From contig JAKSZT010054215.1 of NCBI GenBank assembly GCA_026826555.1, positions 19,823,673 to 19,887,672 on the forward strand: 64,000 nucleotides of DNA. Direction: 5' to 3'. The DNA is from Tolypeutes matacus. Lineage: Eukaryota; Chordata; Mammalia; Cingulata; Chlamyphoridae. Below are positions 47,790 through 60,209 of this stretch, one piece after another. The notes under the pieces are model-generated. The model searched no databases and was not told the origin of the DNA. It saw only the letters and a program-made list of their open reading frames with translations. A program made the translations under genes and the position numbers. Each line of letters begins with the position of its first letter. The stretch's first letter is position 1.

Positions 47790-48165
47790 CAAACAATATT
47801 AATAGGTATGTTCTTGTACATGTCTCCTGGAGTGCATGTGCAAGACTTTCTCTAGGGTATATATCTAAAATCATTGGATTTCTTTGGTTTTGTCACTCTA
47901 ATATGTATGGTTTTTAATTTGCAGTTCTCTGATTCCTAATGAAATCGAACATCTCATCAAATGCTTATTGGCATTTAGATTTCCTCTTGTGAAGTGCCTC
48001 TTCCAGTCTTTTGCCTGTTTTCCATTGTGTGGCTTTTTTTCTGGTTGATTCATAGGAATTCTTTATATAGTTGGTTAAATGTGAGCTAAATAAATATCTT
48101 CTCCCAGTATGCTGCATGTCTTTTCATTTTCTTTATAGTGTTTTTCAATGAACAGAAGTTCTAAA
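47790..48165 (-). mobile_element. L1 fragment, antisense
   Basis: gtttttaatttgcagttctctgattcctaatg and tggttgattcataggaattctttatatagttgg are antisense L1 3' region phrases. Confidence 0.7.
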
Positions 48166-48385
48166 CTTACATGAAACTGGGCTCCTACATTATACCATTC
48201 GCACAAATCAGTTTCAGGGTGATTACAGGCCCAGAGGATAAGGCAAAACATAGAGCTCTTTGGCAAATATCTTCATGTCCTTGTGGCAGGGAAAGATTTC
48301 TTAAACTAAACATAGAAAGTACATACTTTAAAGGAAGAGACTGATACATTTGACTACATTAAAATTAAGAAATTATTAAGCATTT
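48166..48385 (+). mobile_element. L1 ORF2 fragment, sense, abutting the antisense piece
   Basis: tggcagggaaagatttcttaaac, aaaggaagagactgatacatttgactacattaaaattaagaaa is ORF2 in sense. Next to the antisense piece this looks like a 5'-inverted (twin-primed) L1 or two insertions. Confidence 0.65.
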
Positions 48386-48838
48386 TAAACCCTTTCCTGT
48401 GACCTTACTAATAACTATCCATGGGGAAGGTTTTTTATAAGTATATCAGAGACTATTAAAGCACATCAATATCCATGTGCTTCTCTTCATTTCCAGCCTT
48501 CCTGCACTTAAGCAAACTAATGGGACTGAATTCTGGACCATGGAATGTAAATGGAAAAGATGTACATGCATATAGAAGTTCTAGATGTGATTTTCCAATC
48601 TCTCTCTCTCTCCATCTGTTGTCTGAATGATGCCAAGGTAACTTTGAAGTCAAAAGATGGTGGGGCCACAAGATGTAAGGATCCTGGGTTCCTAAGTCAC
48701 CCTTTGGAAGAGAGAAGCCTGGAGAGCCTCTCGACTAGGAATATCAGTAATAGATTACATAAGTGACAAGTGAACTTTTAGTTTTGTTAAGCCACTTATA
48801 TTTGGGGTTGTTTATAACAGCCTATACGAAGTAATGCT
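48386..48838 (+). mobile_element. MaLR/MLT-like LTR, sense
   Basis: ttactaataactatcc, ggaccatggaatgtaaatgg, ccacaagatgtaaggatcctggg, gtgaacttttagttttgttaagccacttatatttggggttg and acagcctatacgaagtaat follow an old MLT-like LTR. Confidence 0.6.
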
Positions 48839-50394
48839 TGGAAGTGAAAGAAAACTCAACCAGTCCCTATGGGAATCATCTATCACAAATACTGAGTTAG
48901 TTTTATTAAATCATGTTCTAACATACTTCAGGTGATTAGAAAAGAATGCAAATAAAGAGAAAGGATTCTGGAACCGAATCTTTCCAGATTGATTTGGTGA
49001 AATTAATCATGGGCATTAGATTATATAATGAATTAATTCATTCACGCCAAATCATACACATCATTTGAATTGAGTTTTCTTTAAGTGGACTGAATAGTTC
49101 TGATTCTTACATGTGCCTGAAAGGATTACAAAATGAAGACATATGAATCAGTTAATTTGCAATTGTTTGATAAGTTGAACGAGTTTCATATTCTCACAGC
49201 TTTACAATCTTTACAAGGTCTATTGAAGTTTGAGGACCCACCAACTCCCAATATTCTCCTTCTGTTCAGAGGCTATAAATTAGGGTTTTAAGGAAAGAGC
49301 AAAAAGAACTACAAAGGCACTTCTCTTAACAGCTTAAATATCTTAGGCTGTTGAAAGGGGGGTCTCCCACAGTGGGCAGCAAAAGAAGATTCTGGGAAAA
49401 TATTTGGGGTAAAGGCAGTGCTGCTCATGGGTAGTCTCCTCAAAGGGAAGGACACATAGGGAAGGTACAAAGGAGATGAAGAGTGCTCTTGAATACAGCG
49501 TGGAGTCCACAAGTCCCACATAGGCTCTGGCAGCTTGCTTATGCTGGAGACTGACAGCACTTGCTTCAGCTGATGCTGCCACTGTCCACATCTGAATTGC
49601 CACCTCTTCCTCTTGGACAACTTTATCTAATCTTCAGGGGTTCTGAAGATAGCTGTGCCTGACAACCTTTTCTTTCCAATCTTTTTCCTCTTACACCACT
49701 CTAGTTCCACTATTATTTCTCCCTTGAGGCAATGGAAGCTTGGTCTCTGGCTGCCCAGCAGCAAGAAGTTAATGGAACAAAGTATATAGCACACACCAAA
49801 AACTCATTTAACATATCAAAGCATTTTTCTGCCACTATCAAAATAAAGATATTAGAAAACTGTAGCCCTCCTTTTATGTTTAAGGGAGGGAAAAAAAAAA
49901 AAAAAAAAGCTGAAAGTTCTCTAAGAAAATCTTTACAGCCAAAGGCGATCTGTCCTCCTGTGGGAAACCTTGGCAAGGAATCAGACAGCATGATGGGGTC
50001 ATCCTGGACAGAGTAGTTGTTTGTTATCAGGTGAAATGAAACTCCTCCCCAAGACAACACAAGGTTTATGAGTTACCAGGCCCTGGTGTCCTCTTGCAGA
50101 CAAAGTGTAGCTATATTTGGTGGTTTTCCAAAGACATAGTCAGTGTGGATGTTCAGGTCTGAGCTAAAATTATAGAGAAGGAGCTCTCTGTTTAGCTTAC
50201 AGGACAATATTGAGCAATGTCTAAAAAGACTAGGTTTGGCATAGCTTTAAATCCTAGCCATTCCAGGGTGTCTAACATTTCCCCGTTTCACACAGGTTGA
50301 CCCAGACAAAAGTCAACCTGGTGGTATTTAAAAAAAAAAAAAAACCCACAACAGCCCGATTGAGATTGATTCTCATACTGGCAATTCAACCAGT
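48839..50394. other. No supported gene
   Basis: Includes two overlapping minus-strand frames (49309-49620, 49343-49603) and frames on both strands near 49713-50060 split by poly(A). Their sequence may be old repeat; I could not name it. Confidence 0.4.
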
Positions 50395-50605
50395 TACGGT
50401 ATGAAACGATATCTCACTGTGGTTTTGATTTGCAGTTCCCCAATGACTAATGATGTTGAGCATCTTTTCGTGTGCTTTTTGACCATTTGTATATCTTCTC
50501 TGGAGAAATGTCTATTCAGATCTTTTGCCCTTTTTAGTTGGGTTATTTGGCTTTTAATGTTAAATTGTAAAAGTTCTTTAAGGGGGACTTTACAATCTGA
50601 GATTA
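50395..50605 (-). mobile_element. L1 3' region fragment, antisense
   Basis: gatatctcactgtggttttgatttgcagttccccaatgac, gttgagcatcttttcgtgtgctttttgacc, tcttctctggagaaatgtctattcag are antisense L1 landmarks. Confidence 0.9.
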
Positions 50606-51439
50606 CTTAGTCCATCCTCTGCTTGATCATTCTGTCCAACTGCTACCTGGGGTCAATGTAAAGAGAACATAAGGTTGAATTTGAAGTTGAACTGCCAAGT
50701 GTTGATTCCTGAAGGATATTCTCCCTTCTCTTTCATGAATGGAAGGCCAAGGTGGATAATTTTTAAAAGGTCAACCTTGCACCCCCAGGAGCTGATGCTG
50801 GTAATCTATGGAACAACAAAATTCACCAATGGGTGGCACCACAACACCTGGAAATTGTATCCATGGCAACATAGCTGTAACTGAGCAAGATTTCTCGGAT
50901 CTTCCTCATCTCTTCTTCTAGATTGCTGGCCCAGACTTCACAAATAAGCTGGCTGTGCTCCACAAGTGCTGCAGGCATCCTGGAGAACCCTAAGAAGTCA
51001 CTTTCAGCTGACTATTTTAGAGGGCAAGCCAGACAATGGTTGATCTGATCTATAAGGCAACCTCACAGCATGGATCCTCAACGCAATGAATAGTGGGCTC
51101 AAGTGTGTATATTCAGGGAAAAATTCGCCAAATCCTTGAAACCAGGCTCTTCAGCAAATAAGCTCTCATAAGACTACTAGGGTTGTGTCAGAAGAACTCA
51201 GGATTCAATTTGAAGAGGTTCCCACCTGATCATCAGAGCCGGCAAAATGTAGGCTGACAGGCTGATGGGCAGGCTGGTGGACTTCCCGGTGGCAGCCCCT
51301 GACCTGGTGTTTTCCACCCTCTGCCCTCACGGTATTTTTAAAGCATTAAAAAGTTGAAATGATATAGACTCAGGAGTTACTGGTCAGCTTTCAAGACCAG
51401 AATATTCTAAAAGGCTCTTGTCATTGTAAGACATTTCAC
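50606..51439. other. Unassigned stretch, possibly old ERV internal sequence
   Basis: No frame longer than about 70 codons. It lies directly before the LTR at 51440 and could be degraded retroviral interior, but I recognise no motif. The target is not restored or joined here. Confidence 0.3.
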
Positions 51440-51920
51440 ACTTGAGAGTGTTGAGGAAGGTTAGTATAGAGAAAAAAAGGAAGACGGGTCACAGCTGGGA
51501 CCCGGCAAAGAACATGACCCTGAGACCTCACCCAGAAACCCCCTAAGGGAAGGCTGCTACAAAGAACAAAGGGAGAAAGGTCCCGCCCAGACCCTGGCCA
51601 CTAGGCCCCACTTGGAAGCCCTAGATAATTCCAAAACAGGCCTCCCCATTGGTCCCGGAGAACTCCCAACAAAAGGCCTCATCATTGGTCCCTGGAGAGC
51701 TAACAGGTGGGGCCCTTCTTCCAACATTGGGAAAGGGGAGGAGTGAAGAGGCCTTTAATCAAGGCAGCGCCCTGGCCCCAGCTGCTCCCTTTGCCTGGGG
51801 GTGGCCTGCATCCACATCTGGATGTGGACTTTTCTCTTGTTTCTCTCAATAAACTTTTTACTGGCCCCACTAAACTGGCTTGTTCTTAAATCCTTTTATG
51901 CAACATAGGCAAGAACCCAG
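51440..51920 (+). mobile_element. Candidate class I (gammaretrovirus-like) LTR
   Basis: C/G-rich body with two 'ATTGGTCCC' repeats (51650s, 51680s), a ctttaatc TATA-like site, and a polyadenylation signal ctcAATAAAc at 51848-51853 followed by a T-rich stretch, as in gammaretroviral R/U5. No coding region is intact next to it. The exact TG/CA ends are unclear. Confidence 0.5.
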
Positions 51921-53000
51921 AAGAATCCAGCTGCTTCTGACTTCATTATCAGGAAGCCACAGGTGACTATCACTATTTTGACCCCAACTCAGAGTATTAT
52001 TTAGGGCAGGGTGAATTCTCAACTTTGTGTACCCTTCTTTGCAGATGGGAGGCTCTGAAAAAGACCAAAAAACTTCCTTGGATTCAGAAATAGCCAGAGA
52101 TAGGCGTAAACTTACACAGAGCAGCACTACAGGCGCTTCTCCCATGCTGCGTCCCTGTTTTCCATCAGGGAATCTGAGCAGGAGATGGTGGATGTCACTG
52201 AGAAAGGGTATTGTCAGGTTGGCTGTGTAGGTGGATCCGTGGCTTGGTTTGTTTGGTTTTTTCCTGCATTCAACTTATAGACTAGGTAACAAATCACAAG
52301 AAAATTAACCAGGACCATGAAGTTCCTAATGGGCCTTATTCCCCTTTCTCCTGTTTCCTAGTCCATGGCTTTTCACACTCCAAATATTGCCTCCCTGAGG
52401 ATCATGAGCTTTCTCCTAAAAGCTACCTACCAGCCATGAGGCACGCCAACTGCCCTCACCATTACCCCAGCCACAGCTTCTGTGCAATGTTCCTACCACA
52501 TCAGCACAAGGAGAGCAATGCCGTGGCAGAGCAAGCTGCTTACTAAGAGAAGAAACTGGGTGCACAGCACATAGTAGGTGCATAATAAGTATTTTATGAA
52601 TGAATGAAGTATGGTGTTTTGCCAGGGCCTTATATACATAATAAGCAACATACCATACATTAAGTGCTTCCTTAAAATATTTGGCTAAGCTTTAGCTGAT
52701 AATACTAAACCTATTAATGAAAGAAAGCATAGAGCCCAAATTAAGGTCCCTCTAGTGTCCAAATGCTCTAAGGAAAACATCAAAATTCAGAACACAGGGG
52801 ATGCCATGAGGCTGTTTATCTTGTAGTTAAAATACTCTTCTAATTAAATAAAAATTGCTTTAAATGTGCTAGAATATTAACAGTGATTGTTCCTGGGTTT
52901 GCCATTATAGGTGAACCACCATCCCCGCCTTTTTTTTCTGCCTTTCTGTACATTCTGAAATGTTTAGTATTAAACATGTAATTTAAGAAGGGCAGAGTGT
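51921..53000. other. No gene seen; MIR tail at about 52560-52615
   Basis: Contains acatagtaggtgcataataagtattttatgaatgaatgaa, a MIR 3' end. Also an intriguing acceptor-like site before 52045 (cttctttgcag|atggg), but no partner donor or coding signature. Confidence 0.45.
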
Positions 53001-53260
53001 ATTGAGAATGGACTGAGGTGGGCCCAGTACAGTAGCACCTATAGCCTGTCAGGTTCTAGGTGTTAGGGATACAGCAATACACAGCAGAGTCAAAGCCCCT
53101 GACCTCCAGGTCCTTCGTTTTAGAGGGGGATCAGACCACCAACAGATCAACAAGAGTGTGTCGAATGGTGAAGAAGAATAAAGCAAGCTTGAAGGTGTGG
53201 TAGGGGGTGCAAGTTTCAAAAGGGCAAGAGGACACCTAGTTTGAGCAGAGCTGAAGCGAG
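53001..53260 (+). mobile_element. Old L2/MIR-class relic
   Basis: ttctaggtgttagggatacagcaatacacagcagagtcaaagcccctgacctccagg resembles a common ancient retroposon phrase; class uncertain. Confidence 0.4.
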
Positions 53261-53539
53261 GGGCCAGGGTAGTAGCAGGGGTCCTGCAGGGGCCATTCTA
53301 ATTCTCCAGGAGAGAGATGATGGTGGCTCTGATGAATGGACCAGAGAAGACGGAATATTCTGTCTATAGGAGGAAGATTCGCCAGCAGGATTTGCCAGTA
53401 TAGTGACGCATGTGAGGTGGAACAGAAAGAGGGACGTCTCGGAGGAGTCAAGGTTTTTTGGCCTGAGCGTACTTTGCTTCGAAACCAGTCCAGGTATCTT
53501 ATGAAAGATGAATAAAGCATCACTTTTGGGAGCACCTTT

Positions 53540-53715
53540 TACTTTTCAATACACTATCCCCTTCCCTCATCTTGTCCAGATTCACAATCATCTTGTTATC
53601 TCCGTGTTATAGCTGAAACGACTCCCAGACTAAGTACTTTAGCCGTGGTCACACTACTCCTGAGAGTAGAACTGGGACTGAAATGAACGTTTTCCGATTC
53701 ACCGGGGTAATTCTT
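53540..53715 (-). mobile_element. MIR relic, antisense
   Basis: cttgttatctccgtgttatagctgaaacgactcccagactaagtactttagccgtggtcacactac is the MIR core reverse complement. Confidence 0.7.
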
Positions 53716-53729
53716 CTATGGCCTACTGA

Positions 53730-54100
53730 CTCATAGCTAACAAAGCTGTGTGTTTCAGCATTGTATTTCTCCAGAGCCCAGCAAAGCACCTGGCATTCTG
53801 GAGGCCCTCAACAAATGCTCTTTGAATTAATTCCCCACAGAGAGAGGCCCCAGGCAGCTCCACCACAATGGGCTGGGGCACTGATGTGGTTCCAGCTCCA
53901 GCTCTGCATTTAGTTCTGTGATTTGGGGCAGGCTTCCACACCTCCTCAACTTCATTTTATCACCTTGTTAAAAAAAACGGGGGGGCTGGGGAGGCGGTTT
54001 GCTAATCACACTTGTCGGGGTTGGAAGGATTAAATGAAACTGTGCTTAACAAGCTCTTAATGCAAGAACTGGCACACACCAATCAGAAAATCATAAACTA
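53730..54100 (+). mobile_element. L2/MIR tail then MIR, sense
   Basis: cagcaaagcacctggcattctggaggccctcaacaaatgctctttgaattaatt is a tail; then ttctgtgatttggggcaggcttccacacctcctcaacttcattttatcacc and aactggcacacacc form a MIR in order, with an A/G-run insertion. Confidence 0.65.
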
Positions 54101-55286
54101 TTATTAAATTGGGGACCTAGAAACAGTATTTCATCTTTCCTCACTCCACGGCCAACATTTCAGTTTCAGCAAAACTCGTTTTAAGACCCTGTAGCTTAAA
54201 ATAGAACAACTGGAATAGGTCTCTTCTGCTCAACTTCCCTTGGCCCCACCCTGCCCAGCCTCGCTCTTGTCTGAACAGTCTGAGTCATGCCAGCTGCCGC
54301 CAGGGCAATTTTAAGTCCTTCAAGGCCATGATGCTGACCTAATCCATAGCAGCCCCATCCCCCAGCTTTCCTGGTACAGAGACATGACAAAGCGGGTGGC
54401 CCTGTGTGCTTCTGGGCAATCCACTGTGGAATGGGGGTCTTATCTGAGTTTGGGTTTGGGCATTGATGGCAGAGAGATATCCAGTTTATCCACTATCAGT
54501 TTGGAGACTAAAGTAAAAGGAGAAAACTGAGTCATTAGAATATTTTTGTACGCAGATAATTAAATAAAATGAAACTATTTCCATATCTGACATAGTAAAC
54601 TGAAATATTTGTAGCTCCATTAATTTACCTGTTCCTTTGTTCCCCATTCACTAGCTTATTTAAGGGGAAAAAAAAAAAAAAACTTCCTGAAAATTGAACT
54701 GCTGAGTCAACTGACTAGGAAGACAACTGTGGCCCAGACTCGGGGTATCCAGCTCCCGAACCGGCTCACTCTTCAGATTCACATTAGATGTTCTTGGCCT
54801 CACCACCGCCCACAACTTCCTCTTTCCCTCTCTTGGAGTTGCTCCCACCCACCTGGGAGGCTCCATGGGCTGAGCCCTCTCAGCCCTCCCACCCTGTTGT
54901 GCTGATTTGTTGAATGCTAATGGTCTAGAAGTGGGGCAGAGACAAATCAGGAGCCAGTTGCCTGCCCCAGTGCAGCAGATGAGGCCATCAGACGCCTAAG
55001 GGAACTGATTGAGATGTACACCCCAAACATTTTAAGTCCTAATACGCATGGGTCTTAACAAGCCTCCCGCTATGGCACTGACCGTTTTGATGGCTTTGCC
55101 TCCCTGCTTATCTAAAGGGGTCAGAATCGGAATATTAGTACCAGAAAGGGGGCAGGGGGGCAGTATTTGGCTTTGCAGTGGTTCCCAGCACATCATAATC
55201 ATCCGAGAACTCAAAAAAGGACAGATGCTCAGGTCCCAGTTCAGACCAGCTGAATCAGAATCTCTGGAGTAGAGACTCAGCTTTTA
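54101..55286. other. No gene seen
   Basis: Unique-looking, moderately GC-rich near 54700-55000. Short frames only. Confidence 0.45.
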
Positions 55287-55299
55287 AATCTCCACGGTG

Positions 55300-55539
55300 G
55301 GAGGGGATGTGGTTCCAGCGGTTGAGCGCCCGCCTCCCACACGGAAAGTTCCAGGTTCAGTTCCCGAAGCCTCCTGAAAAAAAAAAGAACAAACAACAAG
55401 CAAGACAAACAAAATATACTATTAAGGAAAGCCAATGTGGCTCAGTGGTTGAGTGTCAGCTTCCCACATATGAGGGTTCAGCCCATGGTTCAATCCCCAG
55501 CCCCCAGTACCTCAAAAATAAATAATTAATTAATTAAAT
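55300..55539 (+). mobile_element. Tandem (two-head) tRNA-like SINE, sense
   Basis: First head tgggaggggatgtggttcca with B-box-like aggttcagttccc and an 'acaacaagcaag' tail; second head aaggaaagccaatgtggctc with ggttcaatccccag. Flanks AATCTCCACGGTG (55287-55299) and AATCTCCACAGTG (55540-55552) form a 13-base duplication with one mismatch around the pair, so both heads arrived as one insertion. Confidence 0.85.
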
Positions 55540-55552
55540 AATCTCCACAGTG

Positions 55553-56149
55553 ATTCTAACATGCAGCTCAAGGTAAGAAGCATTACAAATCTAGTCCAAT
55601 GTCTCATAAATATTATAATTCACAGATTTGCTTTAGAATCTGACAAAAACAATCCTTTATTCACAATTTCAGGGGAGACTTCTTTGGACAATGAGTTTGA
55701 GCCAGGAGAGCTTAAGGAGTCTGAGCTCAACTACTAAGGTCCTCTGGAAGGGATGAACACTAGTCAAAAATAGTTTTCTCTGACAGAACCAAGTAAGTTC
55801 CCAGCCACAAATAACGAGCCAGTCAATGATTACCATTTATCTTATTAAATGCATTTATTGAACAGAACTCAGGCAAATCACTCGATAACGCTGAAATTCA
55901 TCTGTCTACTGAAATGGTCCTTAGTGAAGTTTCATAATTTTCCTAAACACTCCTAATTGTCCCGTGGATTTAAACAGCAAGCTGGGATGCAGGCAACACA
56001 GAGAAGAAGCTGCTGGATGCCTACACCCCAGCCCTCCTGCACCCAGCCCTCCTGCCTACCTGGCACGGTGAAGGGAGTCCCCTGATGGGCACTCTGAGTC
56101 TGCCCTCTGTTCTGCTCTTTAGAAAGATTCTACTGGAGTATTGTGTTCC
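55553..56149. other. No gene seen
   Basis: Unique sequence with a small direct duplication (cacccagccctcctgc) near 56025-56058. Confidence 0.45.
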
Positions 56150-56345
56150 CTGTTAGTTTCTCTCCTGGTACCCTGTTTATTTCCTTTGGACATTTATACC
56201 TGTCTCTAATGTCCATCTTGCCAACCAGATTGTAACTTGCCTGGGGGCAGGAATAATATCTGTCTAGTTCATTGCCAACTCCTGTCCCAGGGCCTGGCAC
56301 AAAACAGACTCTGAATGAAGGTTAGAGAGAATGAATGAATGCGCA
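56150..56345 (+). mobile_element. L2 3' end
   Basis: atttcctttggacatttatacctg, aaccagattgtaacttgcctgggggcaggaataatatctgtct, gggcctggcacaaaacagactctgaatgaagg. Confidence 0.75.
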
Positions 56346-56399
56346 AACGGTATATGGTGTTTATCTTGAGGGACATCTGTACTGCCTTTAACCATGGTG

Positions 56400-56960
56400 T
56401 CACTGCCTCTCCTTCCCTTGACTTGAGTGATGCCAAATTTTATCTTGACCATTTCTGGTTGTTCTTGCTCTCCATTGCGGGCCCCTTTTCCTCTACACAT
56501 CCCTAAATCCTGGGGTTCCCCAGTTCATTTCTCATCTCATTCTCTGTTCAACTCTTCTAGCTGTAACTGCCACTGATATTCACATGACTTCCAAACTTTG
56601 GGCCAACTTCTGCCTGAGCTTCACAGTGGTATAGCCACACTGTCCATTAGATGTTTCCACCTGAGTGTCCCACCTGTTCAGCAAATAAAATCAACTAACT
56701 TTGCCCCTTCTTTATATCTCAAATCTGTTTGCTCTTCTCCTGCCCTAAACCACTACCAAAATTGAGGCCTTTGTCGTCTTTCTACACAATGTCCTCTGTG
56801 GTTGCCCGAATTCTAGACACGCTCAGCTCAAACTCACCCTCTCTACAGACACCAGACGGAGACGTTTATGTAAACGTCCACCTTCCCAACTGCTCTCCAC
56901 AATCTCTAGCGCAATCGGCCTACAAGAGACAGGACAAGGCCTTTAACATGACAAGCCAGG
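56400..56960 (+). mobile_element. L2 fragment
   Basis: tgccactgatattcacatgacttcc, tccattagatgtttccacctgagtgtccc, tttatatctcaaatctgtttgctcttctcc match the L2 3' ORF/UTR region in order. The 175-codon frame 56729-57256 crosses from this into the next LTR and is not a gene. Confidence 0.55.
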
Positions 56961-57104
56961 CCCCGCTTACCTGTCCAGCCCCAAATACTGCCTCTCCTTC
57001 CTTAAACTTTAAAGTCCAGCAACACCAAGTATCTCTTAGGCCATGTTGCCTCCACGTATTTGCCCCTGTTGGTTCCTCTGAGAGAAATGTGCTAGTTAAC
57101 GTTT

Positions 57105-57650
57105 CAATCTCTAAGACTCCGTGTAGTGGACAACCTTTAAAAATGACGCCCAGTAATCCCCAAGTCCTGGTATTCATACCCTGCTCAATTCCCTTCCCTT
57201 GTGTGTGGGTAAGACTTAGGGACCTGTTTATAACAAATAGCACACAGCAAACATGAAGGCATGCCACTTTTATTATTGGGTTATACCAGACTGTGACTTC
57301 TGCACACACACCCCCTCTGGCTCTTGCTCTCAAGCTGATGAAGGCCACCTGGCCTCTAGCCAACTGCCAGAGAGGAACTGAGGGCCTTGGTCCAGCAACC
57401 CTCAAGGTACTGAGCCCTCCAGCAACCACATGAGGGAGCTTGGGATGGAGTCTTCCTCCACTTGAACCTTCAAATGAGACTAGAGCCCTGAGGACAACTT
57501 GATTGCAGTCTTGTGAGAAACCCTGAAGCAGAGGGCCAGGCCTCTCTATTCCTGACCCACAGAAACTGTGAGGTAAAAAATGTGTGATGCTTTAAGCTGC
57601 TAAGTTTTGAGGTAATTTGTTACACAGCAATATATAACTAATACACTCAT
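57105..57650 (+). mobile_element. MLT-like (MaLR-type) LTR, sense
   Basis: aaaaatgacgcccagtaatccccaagtcctggtattcatacc, gaaggccacctggcctctagccaac, gacaacttgattgcagtcttgtgagaaaccctg, ttcctgacccacagaaactgtgagg and taatttgttacacagcaatatataactaatac in order form a near-full old LTR. Frames on both strands within are chance. Confidence 0.8.
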
Positions 57651-59580
57651 CTCAGGCAACATCTATGTCATGAAGATGTCAATACCCCCTGCCAAAACCT
57701 CACACATATACCCTTTGGGAGCCTCTTTAGACTTCCTACAGCACTCTGTGCTCTCACCTCTTAGCACTATATTTAAAGGAGTATTTGTAATTGTCCTGTT
57801 TTTTTGTTGGTGTTGCCACTAAACTTTGACACATTTGGAGGCTGTTGCATGTCTTCACAGTTATTTTTCTTACCTTTGTATCTCTAGTGTAAAATGTAGT
57901 CCTTGGCATATATGGTCAAAAAGTATTTTATGGATGATGAATGAGTGAATTAACAAACGAATGAATGTCATTTTGCTAAGAGATGGAAGGGGTGAAAAAT
58001 AAATTAGATCTATATTCTATCTGTAGGAGCTTTTAATCAAATTGGAGAGGCAAGCATAAAATCAACAAACAGAAATGTGAATGAAGTTAAGTATAAGATC
58101 ATGATTAGAAAAATGTGCTATGGGAACATCAGAGAAAGAATGTCCTTTCTGATATGGACAATCTGAGAAGACTTCTCAGAGGAAATGGCTTTTGACATGG
58201 GCCTTAGAGGATAAACCGCAAAGATGAGAACGAAGGGATCTAACATTGATGACAAACAAAAACAAATCCTAGAAGTGGAGAAATCTAGCAGAAGACAGAA
58301 TCAGGCTGGAGCCCATCAGGGAGAAGAACCTAGAAGGAGATGAAAGTTGGGAAACAATTAGCTTACAAGGGGTACTTGAGGTTATTACTCTTGGATAACA
58401 TGGTTGAAAGCAGAGAAAGCAGAACCTTGGGTAAATGACATTTAAAGAACAAGAAGGAAGAGGAACTTGCACAGAGATAAGAGAACTCAAGGCACATGGT
58501 GTCATGTGCTAATTACATTAAATAAGTTTGAGAAGGAGGAGGTGATGCCTAGCTTCAGAGGTTGAGCATGATGCAATATTAAAGAGGCTTTGGGATGTGG
58601 CAATCAGGCCACAAGTGACCTTTAAGAAAATGGTAGCTATGAAACAAAATGATGATGGAAGACAGATTACAAGATGATAAAAATAGAGTATGTTTGAGGA
58701 AGTTGGCCTTTGGAGAAAGAGTCCCAGTGATAACTTGGTAGACCTGCCTGTCAAGACTTCTAAGAGGCTAGTGATTTTGATAGTGAAATAACTTAAGTGG
58801 TAGTGAAAGCAGCAGTTTTCTTTATTTGAAATAAAGAAATACCTGACCCTACCTGTCTTTTTTCTTTTTTTCAAGCAAACATCTTCTCAGCTTGTAACTG
58901 TTATTTCTAGACTCTGGTTGTGCCCCGCTGTCTCCTCAACCAAACCATAAAGGCCACAATTCAGGGAGGGTACTTTCCTCATCTCTAAGTATATACTTAA
59001 TAATCCCAGTAAAAATGATAATGACATTTGGCTTTTGTAAGCTCTTTGTAATCCCCCAAAGTATTTTTTCAGCAACCATTTATTGGGGGCTTACAGACTG
59101 CCAGGGCCTGTAACACGCTATATCCTAGAACTCTTTTAATCTCCTTAGGAGACTTGTGGTAGGAGGGCTCTCCCCTTCTCACAAATAAGCCAAAAGTGAA
59201 GGTAAAAGAAGTGGGGTAGCATTTATTTAAACAGTGACCCTTAGAGTTAAATCTGCTAAAAGTAAAAGTGGAATCACTTTGCAACCACATCTAGGATGAA
59301 AGTTTGCCCAGGACTGAGGGTTTTTTCTGGTACATGGGACTTTCAGTTTTAAAATGAAGTCAGTACCTGGGAAACCAAGACTGAAAAACTTTCAGACTCT
59401 TTAGGGAAGAAACAGTAAGACATTGCAATAATGAAATGGTCCAATATCTATGGCCTGCCTGCAATATCTATCAGGAAGAGAATTCCAATGTAATCATAAA
59501 ATGATTTGGGTTGAAAATGATAGCAGAGTTATGTTTCTAAACATGAAAAAATGTATACTTTTTAATTTAGCCAGCTTATT
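57651..59580. other. No gene seen; L2/MIR relics
   Basis: 58015-58260 resembles old L2-like sequence (aagacttctcagaggaaatggcttttgacatgggcc); 59060-59180 is antisense MIR-like (ccatttattgggggcttacagactgccagggcc). The 118-codon frame 58518-58874 has no coding signature. Confidence 0.45.
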
Positions 59581-60152
59581 CTAAAAAGAGTGTGGATTGC
59601 AAGTAACCCTCACCCATACCTTTCTACCACCCTTCTTCCTTGTTTGTGTTAAAGACTGGGAGAAAAGCCCAGATTTATCTTCCGGGACTGGTACTTTCCC
59701 AGGCCCTAGGAAAGATCCAGGGCTTCCATAACAGCAAAGGAGCCATCTGTGACGTATTAGCCTTACTTCCTTATATTTATCTATAACTACATTTTGAAAA
59801 TTAAATGGAAGTTTTTGGCTATCTTTTTTTTTTTTATGTGTTACCATTAAAAACTTCAAAAGCAGAGAAAAAATCCTTTTTCTCACTTTAGTTGTGCGTG
59901 CTATATTGTGTTTTGTCATTTTTTAAGACTTGAAAAAGGAGTGTTTTTTCCTCTGTGTTTGCTGATTAATTGATAAACCTGTATGTTTCTTAAAGATTAA
60001 GCCACCTGGGAATCTCTTACTAAAATGTAACCTTCGCAAAACCAGGGGATTTCCTAATCCACAAAACCATCCTTGCCCCTCCCCGCAACGTTTGAGCAAA
60101 ATGACTCACCAAGAATGCAGACTGGTGAATTTAGATGTTCTCTATTGTTTGG
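59581..60152. other. No gene seen
   Basis: Unique-looking AT-rich sequence with short frames only. Confidence 0.4.
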
Positions 60153-60179
60153 TTTAAAAAAAAAAAAAAAAAAAAAAAA
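60153..60179 (+). repeat. Poly(A) run
   Basis: About 27 A residues with no recognisable element before it. Confidence 0.8.
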
Positions 60180-60209
60180 CGGTAGCAACAATTTCTTCTT
60201 CACTCTGTC

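Noticed and set aside
52045..52230. Open frame preceded by ttctttgcag
   Set aside because: The acceptor-like site has no convincing donor, and the frame lacks coding bias.
56729..57429. Open frames of 175 (+) and 169 (-) codons
   Set aside because: They overlap on opposite strands and run across L2 and MLT-like LTR sequence, so both are chance.
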